Origin: Bradyrhizobium sp. 164
GTDB lineage: Bacteria; Pseudomonadota; Alphaproteobacteria; Rhizobiales; Xanthobacteraceae
Length of the DNA: 64,000 bases
NCBI RefSeq assembly: GCF_023073715.1
Contig: NZ_JADPKA010000077.1
Span: forward strand, 47,620-111,619
Direction of reading: 5' to 3'
Below, piece after piece: positions 1 to 8,043 of this stretch; the first letter of the stretch is position 1, and each line of letters begins with the position of its first letter. Under the pieces are notes generated by a model. It was not told where the DNA came from. It was given only the letters and a program-made list of their open reading frames with translations, and did no database searches. The translations under genes were made by a program, and so were the position numbers.

Positions 1-481
1 GCGGCGCGGCACGGAAGTAATATTTCAAGCCGCGGCGATGCAGGCTCGGCGAGGAATTGTCGGCGGAGACGAACGGGATCTGGTAGCGCTCGCAGATCTG
101 GCTGACAGTGACGGCGACCGCGCTCTGATAGGTGCCGATGATGGCGGCGACCTTTTCCTGCGTGATCAGGCGCTCGGCCTCGGCACGCCCCTTCTGCGGA
201 TCGGCCTGGTGGTCGGCGAACACGAGGCGGACCTTGGCGCCGCCGAGGCCCGGCAGGCCTTCACCTTTCGCCAGCGGCAGGTCGAAATCGGTGTCCTTGT
301 TGATGACTTCGAGCGCGGTTTCATAGGCCTTCTGCGCATCGACGCCCTGCTGCGCGCTGCCGCCGGAGAACGGATAGATCACGCCGATCACGACTTCCGA
401 GGTCTGTGCGCGCGCTGCCAGCGGCACCAGCGCGGCCGTAGCGGTAGCTCCTAACAACACGTCGCGGCGAGAGATCGTCAT
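1..481 (-). CDS. ABC transporter substrate-binding protein, branched-chain amino acid type (partial, N-terminal part)
   Basis: This is the first 160 codons of a periplasmic binding protein; the gene runs off the left edge. The N-terminus carries a twin-arginine-like SRRDVLLG motif, a hydrophobic stretch and an AARAQ cleavage region, so Tat export is likely. The mature start (VVIGVIYPFSGGSA, later FADHQADPQKGRAEAERLI and AAIIGTYQSAVA) is typical of the type I periplasmic fold of LivK/UrtA-like proteins that bind amino acids, amides or urea. It lies 88 bases after the YcsI-like gene on the same strand, probably in one operon whose permeases and ATPases would be outside the window. The ligand cannot be told from the sequence. 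Confidence 0.85.
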   Translation of the reverse strand, partial: MTISRRDVLLGATATAALVPLAARAQTSEVVIGVIYPFSGGSAQQGVDAQKAYETALEVINKDTDFDLPLAKGEGLPGLGGAKVRLVFADHQADPQKGRAEAERLITQEKVAAIIGTYQSAVAVTVSQICERYQIPFVSADNSSPSLHRRGLKYYFRAAP

Positions 482-569
482 GGCAAAGTTCCCTGTACTG
501 AATTTCGACTGATCGAATGAAGTGATTGATGGATGCGGTAAAGCCTGAACAAGCAGCATACGCTGCCCA

Positions 570-1385
570 TTAAATCACGGCCATGGTCCTGTTCTTGAGA
601 TCCGTCACCAGCATCAGGCCGGGCGAATGCGTGATCGCGAACGGCAGTTTGGCGGCATTGATCACCGATTGCGGCGTCACGCCGCAAGCCCAGAACACCG
701 GGATCTCGTCATCGGCGACCGGAACGGGATCACCGTAGTCAGGCTTGGCAATGTCCTTGATGCCGATCAGATGCGGATGGCCGAGATGCACCGGCGCACC
801 GTGCACGGCGGGATATCGCGAGGTGATCTGCACCGCGCGGATCACGTCCGCCGGCTTGAACGGACGCATCGACACCACCATCGGGCCGGCAAAGGGGCCA
901 GCCTCGCCGCAAGCGATGTTGGTGCGGTACATCGGCACGCGCACGTTCTGTTCGATGTGACGGATCGGCATTCCCTCCTCGAGCAGCGCCTCTTCGAACG
1001 AGAAGGAGCAGCCAAGCACGAAGGTCACGAGATCGTCGCGCCAGTAGCTCTTCACGTCGGTCGGCTCGTCGACGATCTCGCCGTCACGCCAGACGCGGTA
1101 GCGCGGCACGTCGGTGCGGATGTCGAGATCGACGCCGAGCGAGGGGATGTGCGGGCTGCCGACGTCGGACATGCCGATGATCGGGCACGGCTTCGGATTG
1201 AGCTGGCAGAAGCGGTGAAAGGCGCTGGCACATTCCGCCGGGAGGATTGCCAGATTGCCCTGGACGAAGCCGGGCGCAACGCCGGCGGTGGAGGCGACCT
1301 GCCCTTCGCGATAGGCAAGCCGCGCCTTGCGGCTCGGGAGCGTGTCGGGCGTTTCAGTTTGCTGCGCTGCCACCAAAACAGTCAT
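570..1385 (-). CDS. YcsI/DUF1445 family protein (D-glutamate cyclase / putative hydro-lyase family)
   Basis: The 271-residue protein matches the DUF1445 family (Bacillus YcsI; C-terminal-like homologue of vertebrate D-glutamate cyclase). Visible hallmarks are RKARLAYREGQ near the N-terminus, GFVQGNLAILP, FVLGCSFSFEEAL, PMYRTNIAC and ACGVTPQ. Full family length is present. The ATG at 1385 was chosen because an in-frame codon further out would extend into the control region. It is divergent from a LysR regulator and followed by a binding-protein gene, so it probably belongs to a LysR-controlled uptake and catabolism unit. D-glutamate/5-oxoproline chemistry is a family-based inference; the true substrate is unknown. 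Confidence 0.8.
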   Translation of the reverse strand: MTVLVAAQQTETPDTLPSRKARLAYREGQVASTAGVAPGFVQGNLAILPAECASAFHRFCQLNPKPCPIIGMSDVGSPHIPSLGVDLDIRTDVPRYRVWRDGEIVDEPTDVKSYWRDDLVTFVLGCSFSFEEALLEEGMPIRHIEQNVRVPMYRTNIACGEAGPFAGPMVVSMRPFKPADVIRAVQITSRYPAVHGAPVHLGHPHLIGIKDIAKPDYGDPVPVADDEIPVFWACGVTPQSVINAAKLPFAITHSPGLMLVTDLKNRTMAVI

Positions 1386-1467
1386 GGGATCGACCTGCCT
1401 ATAAACTCGACAAAGACAAGCCAACACCAAGCATGCTATAAAGTCTAATCGTCGTTTCTAATCAAAC

Positions 1468-1488
1468 TCGATAAATTTTCTTTATCGA
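1468..1488. promoter_or_regulatory. Dyad with T-N11-A core, probable LysR-type operator
   Basis: A perfect 8-bp inverted repeat, TCGATAAA / TTTATCGA with a 5-base spacer, sits 17 bases before the LysR start and about 83 bases before the divergent YcsI-like start. The inner T-N11-A at 1472-1484 is the classical LysR box. The position suits autorepression and control of the divergent operon. Confidence 0.6.
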
Positions 1489-1505
1489 ATGGGAAGATCC
1501 TTCCA

Positions 1506-2423
1506 ATGCTGGACTTCAGATCGATCGAGACATTTCTCTGGGTTGTGAAGCTCGGCAGCTTTCGGGGCGCCGCGCAACGGCTCAACACGACCCAGCCGGC
1601 GATCTCCCAGCGCATCGCCCAGCTCGAGCGCGAGATGGGCGTAAAGCTCCTCAACCGCGATCATCGCGTGGCCTCGCCGACCCCGAGCGGCCGGCAGATG
1701 ATGGTCTATGCGGAGAAGCTGATCGGGCTGCGCGCCGCGATGATGGCGGAGATCGGCGACCGTTCGGCGATGCGCGGCGTGATGCGACTCGGCGTCGCCG
1801 AGACCATCGTGCACACTTGGCTGCCCCGCCTGGTGAAGAGCATGAACGAGGTCTATCCGAACCTGTCGCTGGAGATCGAGGTCGACATCACGCCGAACCT
1901 CACCGCGCGTCTGCTCGCACAGGAGATTGAGCTGGCGTTCGTCGTGGGACCGCTGTCCGCTTCCGGCGTGCACAACCGCGTGCTCGCCGATTATCCGATC
2001 GGTTTCCTCGCCAGCCCCTCGCTCGGCCTCGGCAAGGGGCCGGTGACGCCGGCGGAGCTCGCGCGATTTCCGATCATTACCTTCCCGCGCAAGACCAAGC
2101 CTTACGAGGTCGTGCGCGAGGTGTTCGACCGGCCCGAGCTGCCGCCAATCCGACTGCATGCCTCCGCCTCGCTGGCCACGGTCATCCACATGGCGGTCGA
2201 AGGGCTCGGCATCGCCGTGATCCCCGACGCCATCGTCGAGAACGAACTCGCCGACGGGAGGCTGCAACTGCTCGACACCGATCTCGCGATCGCGCCGCTG
2301 ACCTTCACCGCGAGCTGGCTCGCCTCGCCCGACGTCGTGGCTATCGAGCGCGTCGCGGAGCTGGCGCGGCAGATTGCGCAGAGCAGCCTCGCGGTTGACG
2401 CGCCCGCGCTGGCGCGTCATTGA
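1506..2423 (+). CDS. LysR family transcriptional regulator
   Basis: This 305-residue protein has the standard LysR layout. An N-terminal winged helix-turn-helix (residues 1-60; SFRGAAQRLNTTQPAISQRIAQLE is the recognition region) is followed by a linker helix and a periplasmic-binding-like effector domain from about residue 90. It starts at the ATG just downstream of a dyad that it probably binds. It is divergent from the YcsI-like/binding-protein unit and also stands 32 bases upstream of, and in the same direction as, the M20 hydrolase and dehydrogenase genes, so it could control either side. The effector is unknown. Confidence 0.9.
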   Translation: MLDFRSIETFLWVVKLGSFRGAAQRLNTTQPAISQRIAQLEREMGVKLLNRDHRVASPTPSGRQMMVYAEKLIGLRAAMMAEIGDRSAMRGVMRLGVAETIVHTWLPRLVKSMNEVYPNLSLEIEVDITPNLTARLLAQEIELAFVVGPLSASGVHNRVLADYPIGFLASPSLGLGKGPVTPAELARFPIITFPRKTKPYEVVREVFDRPELPPIRLHASASLATVIHMAVEGLGIAVIPDAIVENELADGRLQLLDTDLAIAPLTFTASWLASPDVVAIERVAELARQIAQSSLAVDAPALARH

Positions 2424-2455
2424 AAAAGGCGCCGGACAATTGAGAGACTGACCGC

Positions 2456-3706
2456 ATGAGCCGAGCCGCCACCAACCTGCAGATCGATCCCGTCCGCCTC
2501 TGGGGCTCCATCCACGAGACCGCGCAGTTCGGCGCGACGGCCAAGGGTGGCGTGCGGCGGCTGACGCTCAGCTCCGAGGACAAGCAGGTCCGCGATTGGT
2601 TCCGCAAGGCCTGCGAAGACGCGGGCCTGGAGGTGCATGTCGATGCGCTCGGCTCGATGTTCGGCCTGCGCAAGGGGCGCGACATGACAAAGCCGCCCGT
2701 CGGCATCGGCTCGCATCTCGACACCCAGCCGACCGGCGGCAAGTATGACGGCATTTTGGGTACGCTCGGCGCACTGGAAGTGATCCGCACGCTGAACGAT
2801 GCCGGCATTGAGACGGAAGCGCCGATCTGCATCGTCAACTGGACCAACGAGGAAGGCTCGCGCTTCGCACCGGCGATGATGGCGTCTGGCGCCTATGTCG
2901 GCGATTTCACCACCGATGACATTTTGTCGCGCAAGGACGCTGAAGGCATGACCGTCAGGCAGGCGCTCGACGGCATCGGTTATCGCGGCGACAAGCCGGT
3001 CGGTTTCCAGAAGCTCCGCTGCTTCGTCGAATTGCACATCGAGCAGGGCCCGATCCTGGAGGCCGAAGGCAAGACCATCGGCGTGGTCGATTCCGGCCAG
3101 GGCGTGCTGTGGTACGACGGCAAGATTTCCGGCTTCGAGAGCCATGCAGGCTCGACACCGATGCCGCTGCGGCGCGACGCGCTGGCGACACTGTCGGAGA
3201 TCGTGCTGGCGATGGAGGCGATTGCGAAGAAACATGGTCCGAACGCGGTCGGCACCATCGGCGAGGCCGTGATCGCAAATCCCTCGCGCAACGTCATTCC
3301 CGGCGAGATCGCCTTCACCATGGATTGCCGCAGCGCGGATGGCGCCATTATGGACGCGCTCGATCGCGATTTGCGCGCCGCGATTGCCGAGATCGCTGCG
3401 CGCCGCAAGGTCGAGGTCAAGGTCGACCTGGTCTGGCGCAAGCCGCCGACGCATTTCGATCCCAAGCTGATTGCGACGGTCGAGAACGCGGCGAAGATGC
3501 TCGGCTATTCCTCTCGCCGCATCACCTCCGGGGCTGGCCACGACGCCTGCAACCTCAACACCGTCATGCCGGCGGCTATGGTGTTCGTGCCCTGCAAGGA
3601 CGGCATCAGCCACAACGAATTGGAGGATGCCACGCAAGCGGACTGTGCCGCGGGGACCAACGTGCTCATGCACACCGTGCTGGCGATCGCCGGCGTCGCG
3701 TCCTGA
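2456..3706 (+). CDS. M20-family Zn-dependent hydrolase (N-carbamoyl-amino acid hydrolase / allantoate amidohydrolase / beta-ureidopropionase type)
   Basis: The 416-residue length matches the hydantoinase/carbamoylase branch of the M20 metallopeptidase family. Metal ligands are visible as GSHLDT (H87), GGKYDG (D98) and NEEGSRF (E132/E133), followed by the dimerisation insert and a C-terminal SGAGHDA and CKDGISHNE segment. Enzymes of this branch remove a carbamoyl or ureido group from an amino acid, giving ammonia and carbon dioxide. It opens a tight run with two dehydrogenases (gaps of 12 and 11 bases). An N-carbamoyl or ureido compound is therefore a likely entry substrate; the exact one cannot be read from sequence. 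Confidence 0.87.
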   Translation: MSRAATNLQIDPVRLWGSIHETAQFGATAKGGVRRLTLSSEDKQVRDWFRKACEDAGLEVHVDALGSMFGLRKGRDMTKPPVGIGSHLDTQPTGGKYDGILGTLGALEVIRTLNDAGIETEAPICIVNWTNEEGSRFAPAMMASGAYVGDFTTDDILSRKDAEGMTVRQALDGIGYRGDKPVGFQKLRCFVELHIEQGPILEAEGKTIGVVDSGQGVLWYDGKISGFESHAGSTPMPLRRDALATLSEIVLAMEAIAKKHGPNAVGTIGEAVIANPSRNVIPGEIAFTMDCRSADGAIMDALDRDLRAAIAEIAARRKVEVKVDLVWRKPPTHFDPKLIATVENAAKMLGYSSRRITSGAGHDACNLNTVMPAAMVFVPCKDGISHNELEDATQADCAAGTNVLMHTVLAIAGVAS

Positions 3707-3718
3707 CCGGAGAGAACC

Positions 3719-4630
3719 ATGCGCGGAGTTTTCGTCGACGCCAATGAAACGCTGGCGGTGATCATGGAGCGGCTGGAGAAGCCCGGCGATCCCAAAGTGC
3801 GGATCCACAGGAATCCTGATATCAAGCCGGAGCAATATCCGGAGATTCTCGACGGCGCCGAAATCGCGATCATTGATCACACTTCGCTTCCGACCGACGT
3901 CGCAAAGAAGTGCACCGGCCTCAAGCACGTCGTGTTCCTGGGCACCGGCGCGCGCAGCTACATGAACCCGGAGGAACTGGCCGAGCTCGGCATCTCCGTG
4001 CATCTGATCAAGGGCTACGGCGACACGGCGGTGGCGGAATCCGCGATCGCGCTGATGTGGGCCTCGGCCCGCGTCATCGCGATGATGGATCGCGAGATGC
4101 GCGGCGGCAATTGGCTGCGCGAGGACGGTATGCAGCTCACCGGCAAGACGCTCGGGCTGATCGGCTTCGGCGGCATCGCCGCGGAAGTGGCGCGCATTGC
4201 GTCCGGCAGCGGCATGAAGGTGATCGCCTGGAACCGCTCGCCGAAGAGCCATCCTGGCGTAGAATTCACCGATCTCGATACCGTGCTGGCAAGGAGCGAC
4301 GTCGTGTCGCTGCATCTGCTGCTCAGTGACGAGACGCGCGGCATGATCACGCGCGAGAAGATCTTTGCGATGAAACGCGGTGTCATCCTCATCAACACCG
4401 CTCGCGCCGCGATCGTGGACGAAGCCGCCATGATCGATGCCCTGAAATCGGGCCACATCCGGCATGCCGGCCTCGACGTCTTCAACATCGAGCCGCTGCC
4501 CGGCGGCCATCCGCTGACAAAATTGCCGAATGTGACGCTGTCGGCGCATTCCGCCTTCCGCACGCCGGAGGCGAGCGAGAACCTGATTGGCGCGGCGTGG
4601 GAGCACTGCCGCCGGATCGTGAAGGGATAA
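3719..4630 (+). CDS. D-isomer-specific 2-hydroxyacid dehydrogenase
   Basis: This is a 303-residue NAD(P)-dependent enzyme. The Rossmann motif GLIGFGGIA lies at about 146-154 and the catalytic triad appears as R229 (NTARAA), E258 (FNIEP) and H277 (SAHSAF). It interconverts a 2-keto acid and a D-2-hydroxy acid and is presumably cytoplasmic. It lies 12 bases after the M20 hydrolase and 11 bases before the Ldh2-type dehydrogenase, so the three are probably co-transcribed. The hydrolase product after deamination, or a hydroxy acid, may be its substrate; this is inference. Confidence 0.88.
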   Translation: MRGVFVDANETLAVIMERLEKPGDPKVRIHRNPDIKPEQYPEILDGAEIAIIDHTSLPTDVAKKCTGLKHVVFLGTGARSYMNPEELAELGISVHLIKGYGDTAVAESAIALMWASARVIAMMDREMRGGNWLREDGMQLTGKTLGLIGFGGIAAEVARIASGSGMKVIAWNRSPKSHPGVEFTDLDTVLARSDVVSLHLLLSDETRGMITREKIFAMKRGVILINTARAAIVDEAAMIDALKSGHIRHAGLDVFNIEPLPGGHPLTKLPNVTLSAHSAFRTPEASENLIGAAWEHCRRIVKG

Positions 4631-4641
4631 CAGCAACAACA

Positions 4642-5715
4642 ATGGCCGATTACCGCACCATCAAGGCAGAGAAGCTCACCAGCGTCATCCATGCCATCGC
4701 CAAGGCGGGCGGATCCACCGATCGCGAAGCCGAATTGGTCTCCACCAACCTCGTCGAGGCGAACCTGAAAGGCCACGACTCGCACGGCGTCGGCATGATT
4801 CCGCGCTATGCCGAGGCGGTCGCCGAGGGCGGCCTCGCGGTCAACCAGCACGTCAAGATCGTGATGGACACTGGCCCCCTGCTCACCCTCGACGGCCTCA
4901 CCGGCTATGGCCAGGTGATGGGCCAGGAGGCGATGGAGCTGGGCGCCGAGCGCGCCAAGCGCAACGGCGTGTGCGTCGTCGGCCTCTCCAACTCGCACCA
5001 TATCGGGCGCATCGGCCATTGGGCCGAGCAGTGCATTGAGCACGGGCTGGTGTCGATCCACTTCGTCAACGTGATCTCGCGTCCGATAGTGGCACCCTGG
5101 GGTGGCAGCGATGCGCGCCACGGCACCAATCCGTTCTGCGTCGGCATCCCGCGCGCAGGCCACGAGCCGATCGTGCTCGACTTCGCCACCAGCAAGATTG
5201 CGCAGGGCAAGACCCGCGTCGCCTACAACAAGGGGGTCGCGCTCGATCCCGGCACCATCATCGATAACGAAGGCAGGCCAACCACGAACCCGCGCTACAC
5301 CGTGATCGCGCCGCACGGCGCCATCCTGCCGTTCGGCGAGCATAAGGGTTCTGGGTTGGCGTTGGTGTGCGAAATTCTCGGCGGCGCACTTTCGGGCGGG
5401 CAGGTCGTCAAAGGCCCGGCCGACAGCAAGCGCCGCGTCCTCAACGGCATGCTCTCGATCATCATCGATCCGAACAAGCTCGGCACCGGCGAGAACCTCG
5501 CGCGCGAAGTCGAGAGCTTCGTCGCCTGGCACACCGGCTCGCCCCCCGCCCCGGGTGTCGACAAGGTGAAGATCGCCGGCGAGCCCGAGCGCGAGACCAA
5601 GAAGAAGCGGCTGGCCGAGGGCATTCCTGTGGATCCGAATACCTGGCAGGAGATTCTGGACGCCGGAAAGCGGTTCGGGCTCGATCAGGCGACGATTGAG
5701 AAGATTGCGGGCTAA
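4642..5715 (+). CDS. Malate/L-lactate dehydrogenase family (Ldh2) oxidoreductase
   Basis: The 357-residue protein carries the Ldh2 hallmark GHDSHGVGMIPRY (H45, H48) and later LSNSHHIGRIGHWAE, GTNPFCVGIP and the GEHKGSGLAL motif. These NAD(P)-dependent enzymes have a non-Rossmann fold and act on 2-keto/2-hydroxy acids, ureidoglycolate or cyclic imino acids. The ATG at 4642 follows the previous stop by 11 bases; an in-frame start further upstream would overlap the hydroxyacid dehydrogenase. Ureidoglycolate dehydrogenase also belongs to this family, which fits the preceding M20 ureido hydrolase but is not proven. Confidence 0.87.
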   Translation: MADYRTIKAEKLTSVIHAIAKAGGSTDREAELVSTNLVEANLKGHDSHGVGMIPRYAEAVAEGGLAVNQHVKIVMDTGPLLTLDGLTGYGQVMGQEAMELGAERAKRNGVCVVGLSNSHHIGRIGHWAEQCIEHGLVSIHFVNVISRPIVAPWGGSDARHGTNPFCVGIPRAGHEPIVLDFATSKIAQGKTRVAYNKGVALDPGTIIDNEGRPTTNPRYTVIAPHGAILPFGEHKGSGLALVCEILGGALSGGQVVKGPADSKRRVLNGMLSIIIDPNKLGTGENLAREVESFVAWHTGSPPAPGVDKVKIAGEPERETKKKRLAEGIPVDPNTWQEILDAGKRFGLDQATIEKIAG

Positions 5716-5735
5716 GCAGAGCGAGGCACGCTTGT

Positions 5736-5902
5736 CTTCCCTTCTCCCCTTGTGGGAGAAGGTGGCGCGAAGCGCCGGATGAGGGGTTCTCGCAGCGAGC
5801 AAAAACCCACAATGAGAGGTCTGCTTCTGCGGAGATAGACTCCTCCTCACCCGTCTTCGATGCTTCGCATCGAAGCCACCCTCTCCCACGAGGGGAGAGG
5901 GT
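5736..5902. repeat. Intergenic palindromic repeat, type B
   Basis: Two composite halves are seen. One runs CTTCTCCCCTTGTGGGAGAAG and continues with GCGCGAAGCGCCGGATGAGG; the other contains CGATGCTTCGCATCG and ends CTCTCCCACGAGGGGAGAGG. Each half is rich in short inverted repeats. A second shorter copy lies at 15259-15312. It fills the space between two convergent genes and may act as a bidirectional terminator. Confidence 0.7.
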
Positions 5903-5913
5903 AAAACAGCGAA

Positions 5914-6987
5914 CTAGTCTACCATCTCCGCCACCGCCTTGCCGCAGGCGGTGGTGTCGGCATTGCCGCCGAGATCCTTCGTCCGCAGCGTGCGTTCGGC
6001 GAGCGTGCGCTCGATCGCGTCGACGATCGACTTGCCGGCTTCCTTCTCGCCGAGATGCTCGAGCATCATCGCGCCCGACCAAATCATGCCGATCGGGTTG
6101 GCGATGCCCTGCCCCGCGATATCGGGAGCCGAGCCGTGCACCGGCTCGAACACCGATGGGAAATTGCGCTCGGGATTGATGTTACCAGACGGCGCGATGC
6201 CGATGGTGCCGGTGCAGGCCGGGCCGAGATCGGAGAGGATGTCACCGAACAGATTGGAGCCGACCACGACGTCGAACCAGTCCGGATGCAGCACGAAGTT
6301 CGCGGTGAGAATATCGATGTGGTACTTGTCCCATTTCACGCCCGGGAACTTCTTGGCCATCGCCTCCACGCGTTCGTCCCAATAGGGCATGGTGATGGAG
6401 ATGCCGTTCGACTTCGTCGCCGAGGTCAGGTGCTTCTTCGGCCGCGACTGCGCGAGCTCGAAGGCGAACTTCAGGATGCGGTCAACGCCGGTGCGAGTCA
6501 TCACCGTCTGCTGCGTCACGAACTCGCGCTCGGTGTCCGGGAACATGCGGCCACCGACGGAGGAATATTCACCTTCCGTGTTCTCGCGCACCACCCAGAA
6601 ATCGATGTCGCCGGGCTTGCGATTCGCCAGCGGCGACGGCACGCCGGGCATCAGCCGCACGGGACGCAGGTTCACATACTGGTCGAACTCGCGGCGGAAT
6701 TTGATCAGCGAGCCCCACAGCGAGACGTGGTCCGGAATCTTGGCCGGCCAGCCGACCGCGCCGAAATAGATCGCATCGTGCTTACCGATCTTCTCCTTCC
6801 AGTCATCCGGCATCATCTGGCCGTGCTTCTCGTAATAATCCCAGGACGAGAAGTCGAAATGGTCGAATTGCAGGGACACGCCGTGCTTCTTCGCCGCCGC
6901 TTCCAGAACGCGCAGGCCCTCAGGCATCACTTCCTTGCCGATGCCGTCGCCGGGAATGACTGCGATCCGGTATTGTTTCTTGCTCAT
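5914..6987 (-). CDS. ttuC: Tartrate dehydrogenase / D-malate dehydrogenase (TtuC/DmlA, isopropylmalate-dehydrogenase family)
   Basis: The 357-residue protein belongs to the beta-decarboxylating hydroxyacid dehydrogenases. N-terminal IPGDGIGKEV, ENTEGEYSSVGG, the SDLGPACTGTIGIAPSGNI region and EPVHGSAPDIAGQGIANP are all present. The long FDHFDFSSWDYYEKHGQMMP and LWGSLIKFRREFDQYVNLRP segments place it with tartrate/D-malate dehydrogenases rather than leucine-biosynthetic LeuB. It would oxidise tartrate or D-malate with NAD to a keto acid. The ATG at 6987 is the family start; further upstream in-frame sequence runs through the operator region and is not coding. Confidence 0.87.
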   Translation of the reverse strand: MSKKQYRIAVIPGDGIGKEVMPEGLRVLEAAAKKHGVSLQFDHFDFSSWDYYEKHGQMMPDDWKEKIGKHDAIYFGAVGWPAKIPDHVSLWGSLIKFRREFDQYVNLRPVRLMPGVPSPLANRKPGDIDFWVVRENTEGEYSSVGGRMFPDTEREFVTQQTVMTRTGVDRILKFAFELAQSRPKKHLTSATKSNGISITMPYWDERVEAMAKKFPGVKWDKYHIDILTANFVLHPDWFDVVVGSNLFGDILSDLGPACTGTIGIAPSGNINPERNFPSVFEPVHGSAPDIAGQGIANPIGMIWSGAMMLEHLGEKEAGKSIVDAIERTLAERTLRTKDLGGNADTTACGKAVAEMVD

Positions 6988-7025
6988 CGAGAACGTCCTT
7001 GGTTGGTTTCGGCAGCCGCCTTTTG

Positions 7026-7077
7026 ATTGCACTGCAATGGACCAAACGCGGCGGCAGTGCAACGCTGCACTGCAATG
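7026..7077. promoter_or_regulatory. Cluster of three TGCACTGCA-type boxes (probable operator)
   Basis: The divergent gap between the tartrate dehydrogenase and the SDR holds ATTGCACTGCAAT, a 13-base palindrome around one base (7026-7038). It also holds an inverted GGCAGTGCAAC (about 7053-7063) and GCTGCACTGCAATG (7064-7077). Three copies of one short motif in 52 bases between divergent genes strongly suggest a repressor or activator site. The TGC-N3-GCA core resembles sites recalled for the PHA regulator PhaR. Confidence 0.55.
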
Positions 7078-7140
7078 TTGACCGTGGCGCGACCGAGCGC
7101 CTACTGATCTGATCCTGTTCCCATCCTGCGAGTACCCCTC

Positions 7141-7917
7141 ATGGATCTGCATCTGCGCGGTAAGCGCGTCCTGATCACGGGCGCATCCAAGGGCATCGGC
7201 GCGGCCGCCGCCGAGGCGTTTGCCGAGGAAGGCGCGCATCTGCTGCTTGCCGCCCGCAGCGGCGAGCAGCTCAAGGCGCTGGCCGAGCGGTTGCGTTCCG
7301 CGCACCAGATCGACGCCGCGACGAGTGTCGTCGATCTGCGCAAAGCCGAGGACATTGCGCGGCTCGCCAAGGAGGCCGCCGGCATCGACATCCTCGTCAA
7401 CAATGCCGGCGACATCCCCGGCGGGTCCATCGACAAGATCGACGAGGCGACCTGGCGGCACGCCTGGGAATTGAAGGTGTTCGGGTACATCAACCTCACC
7501 CGGCAGATCTACGCGCAGATGAAAGCCAAGGGTGGCGGCGTGATCGTCAACGACATCGGCGCGGCCGGCGAGAAGTTTGATGGCAATTACATCTGCGGCA
7601 GCGCCGGCAATGCTGCGCTGATGGCGTTCACCCGTGCCCTCGGTGGAAAAAGTCTCGCCGACAACATCCGTGTGGTTGGCATCAATCCCGGCCCTGTCGG
7701 CACCGACCGCCACGTCACCCTGCTCAAGACGCGGGCAAAGCACCAATTTGGCGACGAGAGCCGCTACAGCGAATTCCAGAAGAGTCTGCCGCTCGGGCGC
7801 CCTGCGCATGCGCGCGAGATCGGCGACCTCATGGCGTTCCTGGCGTCGGCTCGCTCGGGCTATACGTCGGGCGTGATCTATACCGTCGATGGCGGCATCA
7901 GCGCCGGGTGGGGGTAG
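7141..7917 (+). CDS. Short-chain dehydrogenase/reductase-like protein lacking the catalytic lysine
   Basis: The 258-residue protein has the SDR cofactor motif TGASKGIG (13-20) and ILVNNAG (84-90), plus a C-terminal DGGISAG. The active site is degenerate. The tyrosine is kept (Y150), but the usual YxxxK reads YICGS, so the lysine is Ser154. The usual IVNISS serine region reads IVNDIGAAG, and the Asn expected near residue 110 is Glu. It therefore may not be a normal NAD(P)H oxidoreductase. It is divergent from the tartrate dehydrogenase across the TGCACTGCA box cluster. Substrate unknown. Confidence 0.82.
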   Translation: MDLHLRGKRVLITGASKGIGAAAAEAFAEEGAHLLLAARSGEQLKALAERLRSAHQIDAATSVVDLRKAEDIARLAKEAAGIDILVNNAGDIPGGSIDKIDEATWRHAWELKVFGYINLTRQIYAQMKAKGGGVIVNDIGAAGEKFDGNYICGSAGNAALMAFTRALGGKSLADNIRVVGINPGPVGTDRHVTLLKTRAKHQFGDESRYSEFQKSLPLGRPAHAREIGDLMAFLASARSGYTSGVIYTVDGGISAGWG

Positions 7918-7925
7918 GTCTATCC

Positions 7926-8015
7926 CTCCTCATTGCGAGCGCAGCGAAGCAATCCAGAATGCCTCTACGCAAAAGGTCTGGATTGCTTGGTCGCTTCGCT
8001 CCTCGCAACGAGGGA
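7926..8015. repeat. Dispersed palindrome, type A (copy 1)
   Basis: The left arm CATTGCGAGCGCAGCGAAGC continues as AATCCAGA. The right arm TCTGGATTGCTTGGTCGCTT continues as CGCTCCTCGCAACGAG. The arms are near-complementary and can form a long hairpin. Four more copies occur in this window. It lies between the SDR and the amidase. Confidence 0.8.
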
Positions 8016-8043
8016 GCCTAGAAGAAGCACAGGAGTAAACTAA

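Noticed and set aside
2417..4642. Long open frame on the minus strand (741 codons) opposite the M20 hydrolase and dehydrogenase
   Set aside because: It is an antisense shadow of high-GC genes with clear families on the plus strand; the translation is Arg/His/Asp-rich with no domain.
5736..5902. Possible CRISPR or tandem array in the repeat-rich gap
   Set aside because: The pieces are inverted arms of one palindromic element, without regular repeat-spacer units; no cas genes are present.
6988..7809. N-terminal extension of the tartrate dehydrogenase frame by about 270 codons
   Set aside because: The extension crosses the operator region and the SDR gene in antisense; family proteins start at the ATG at 6987.
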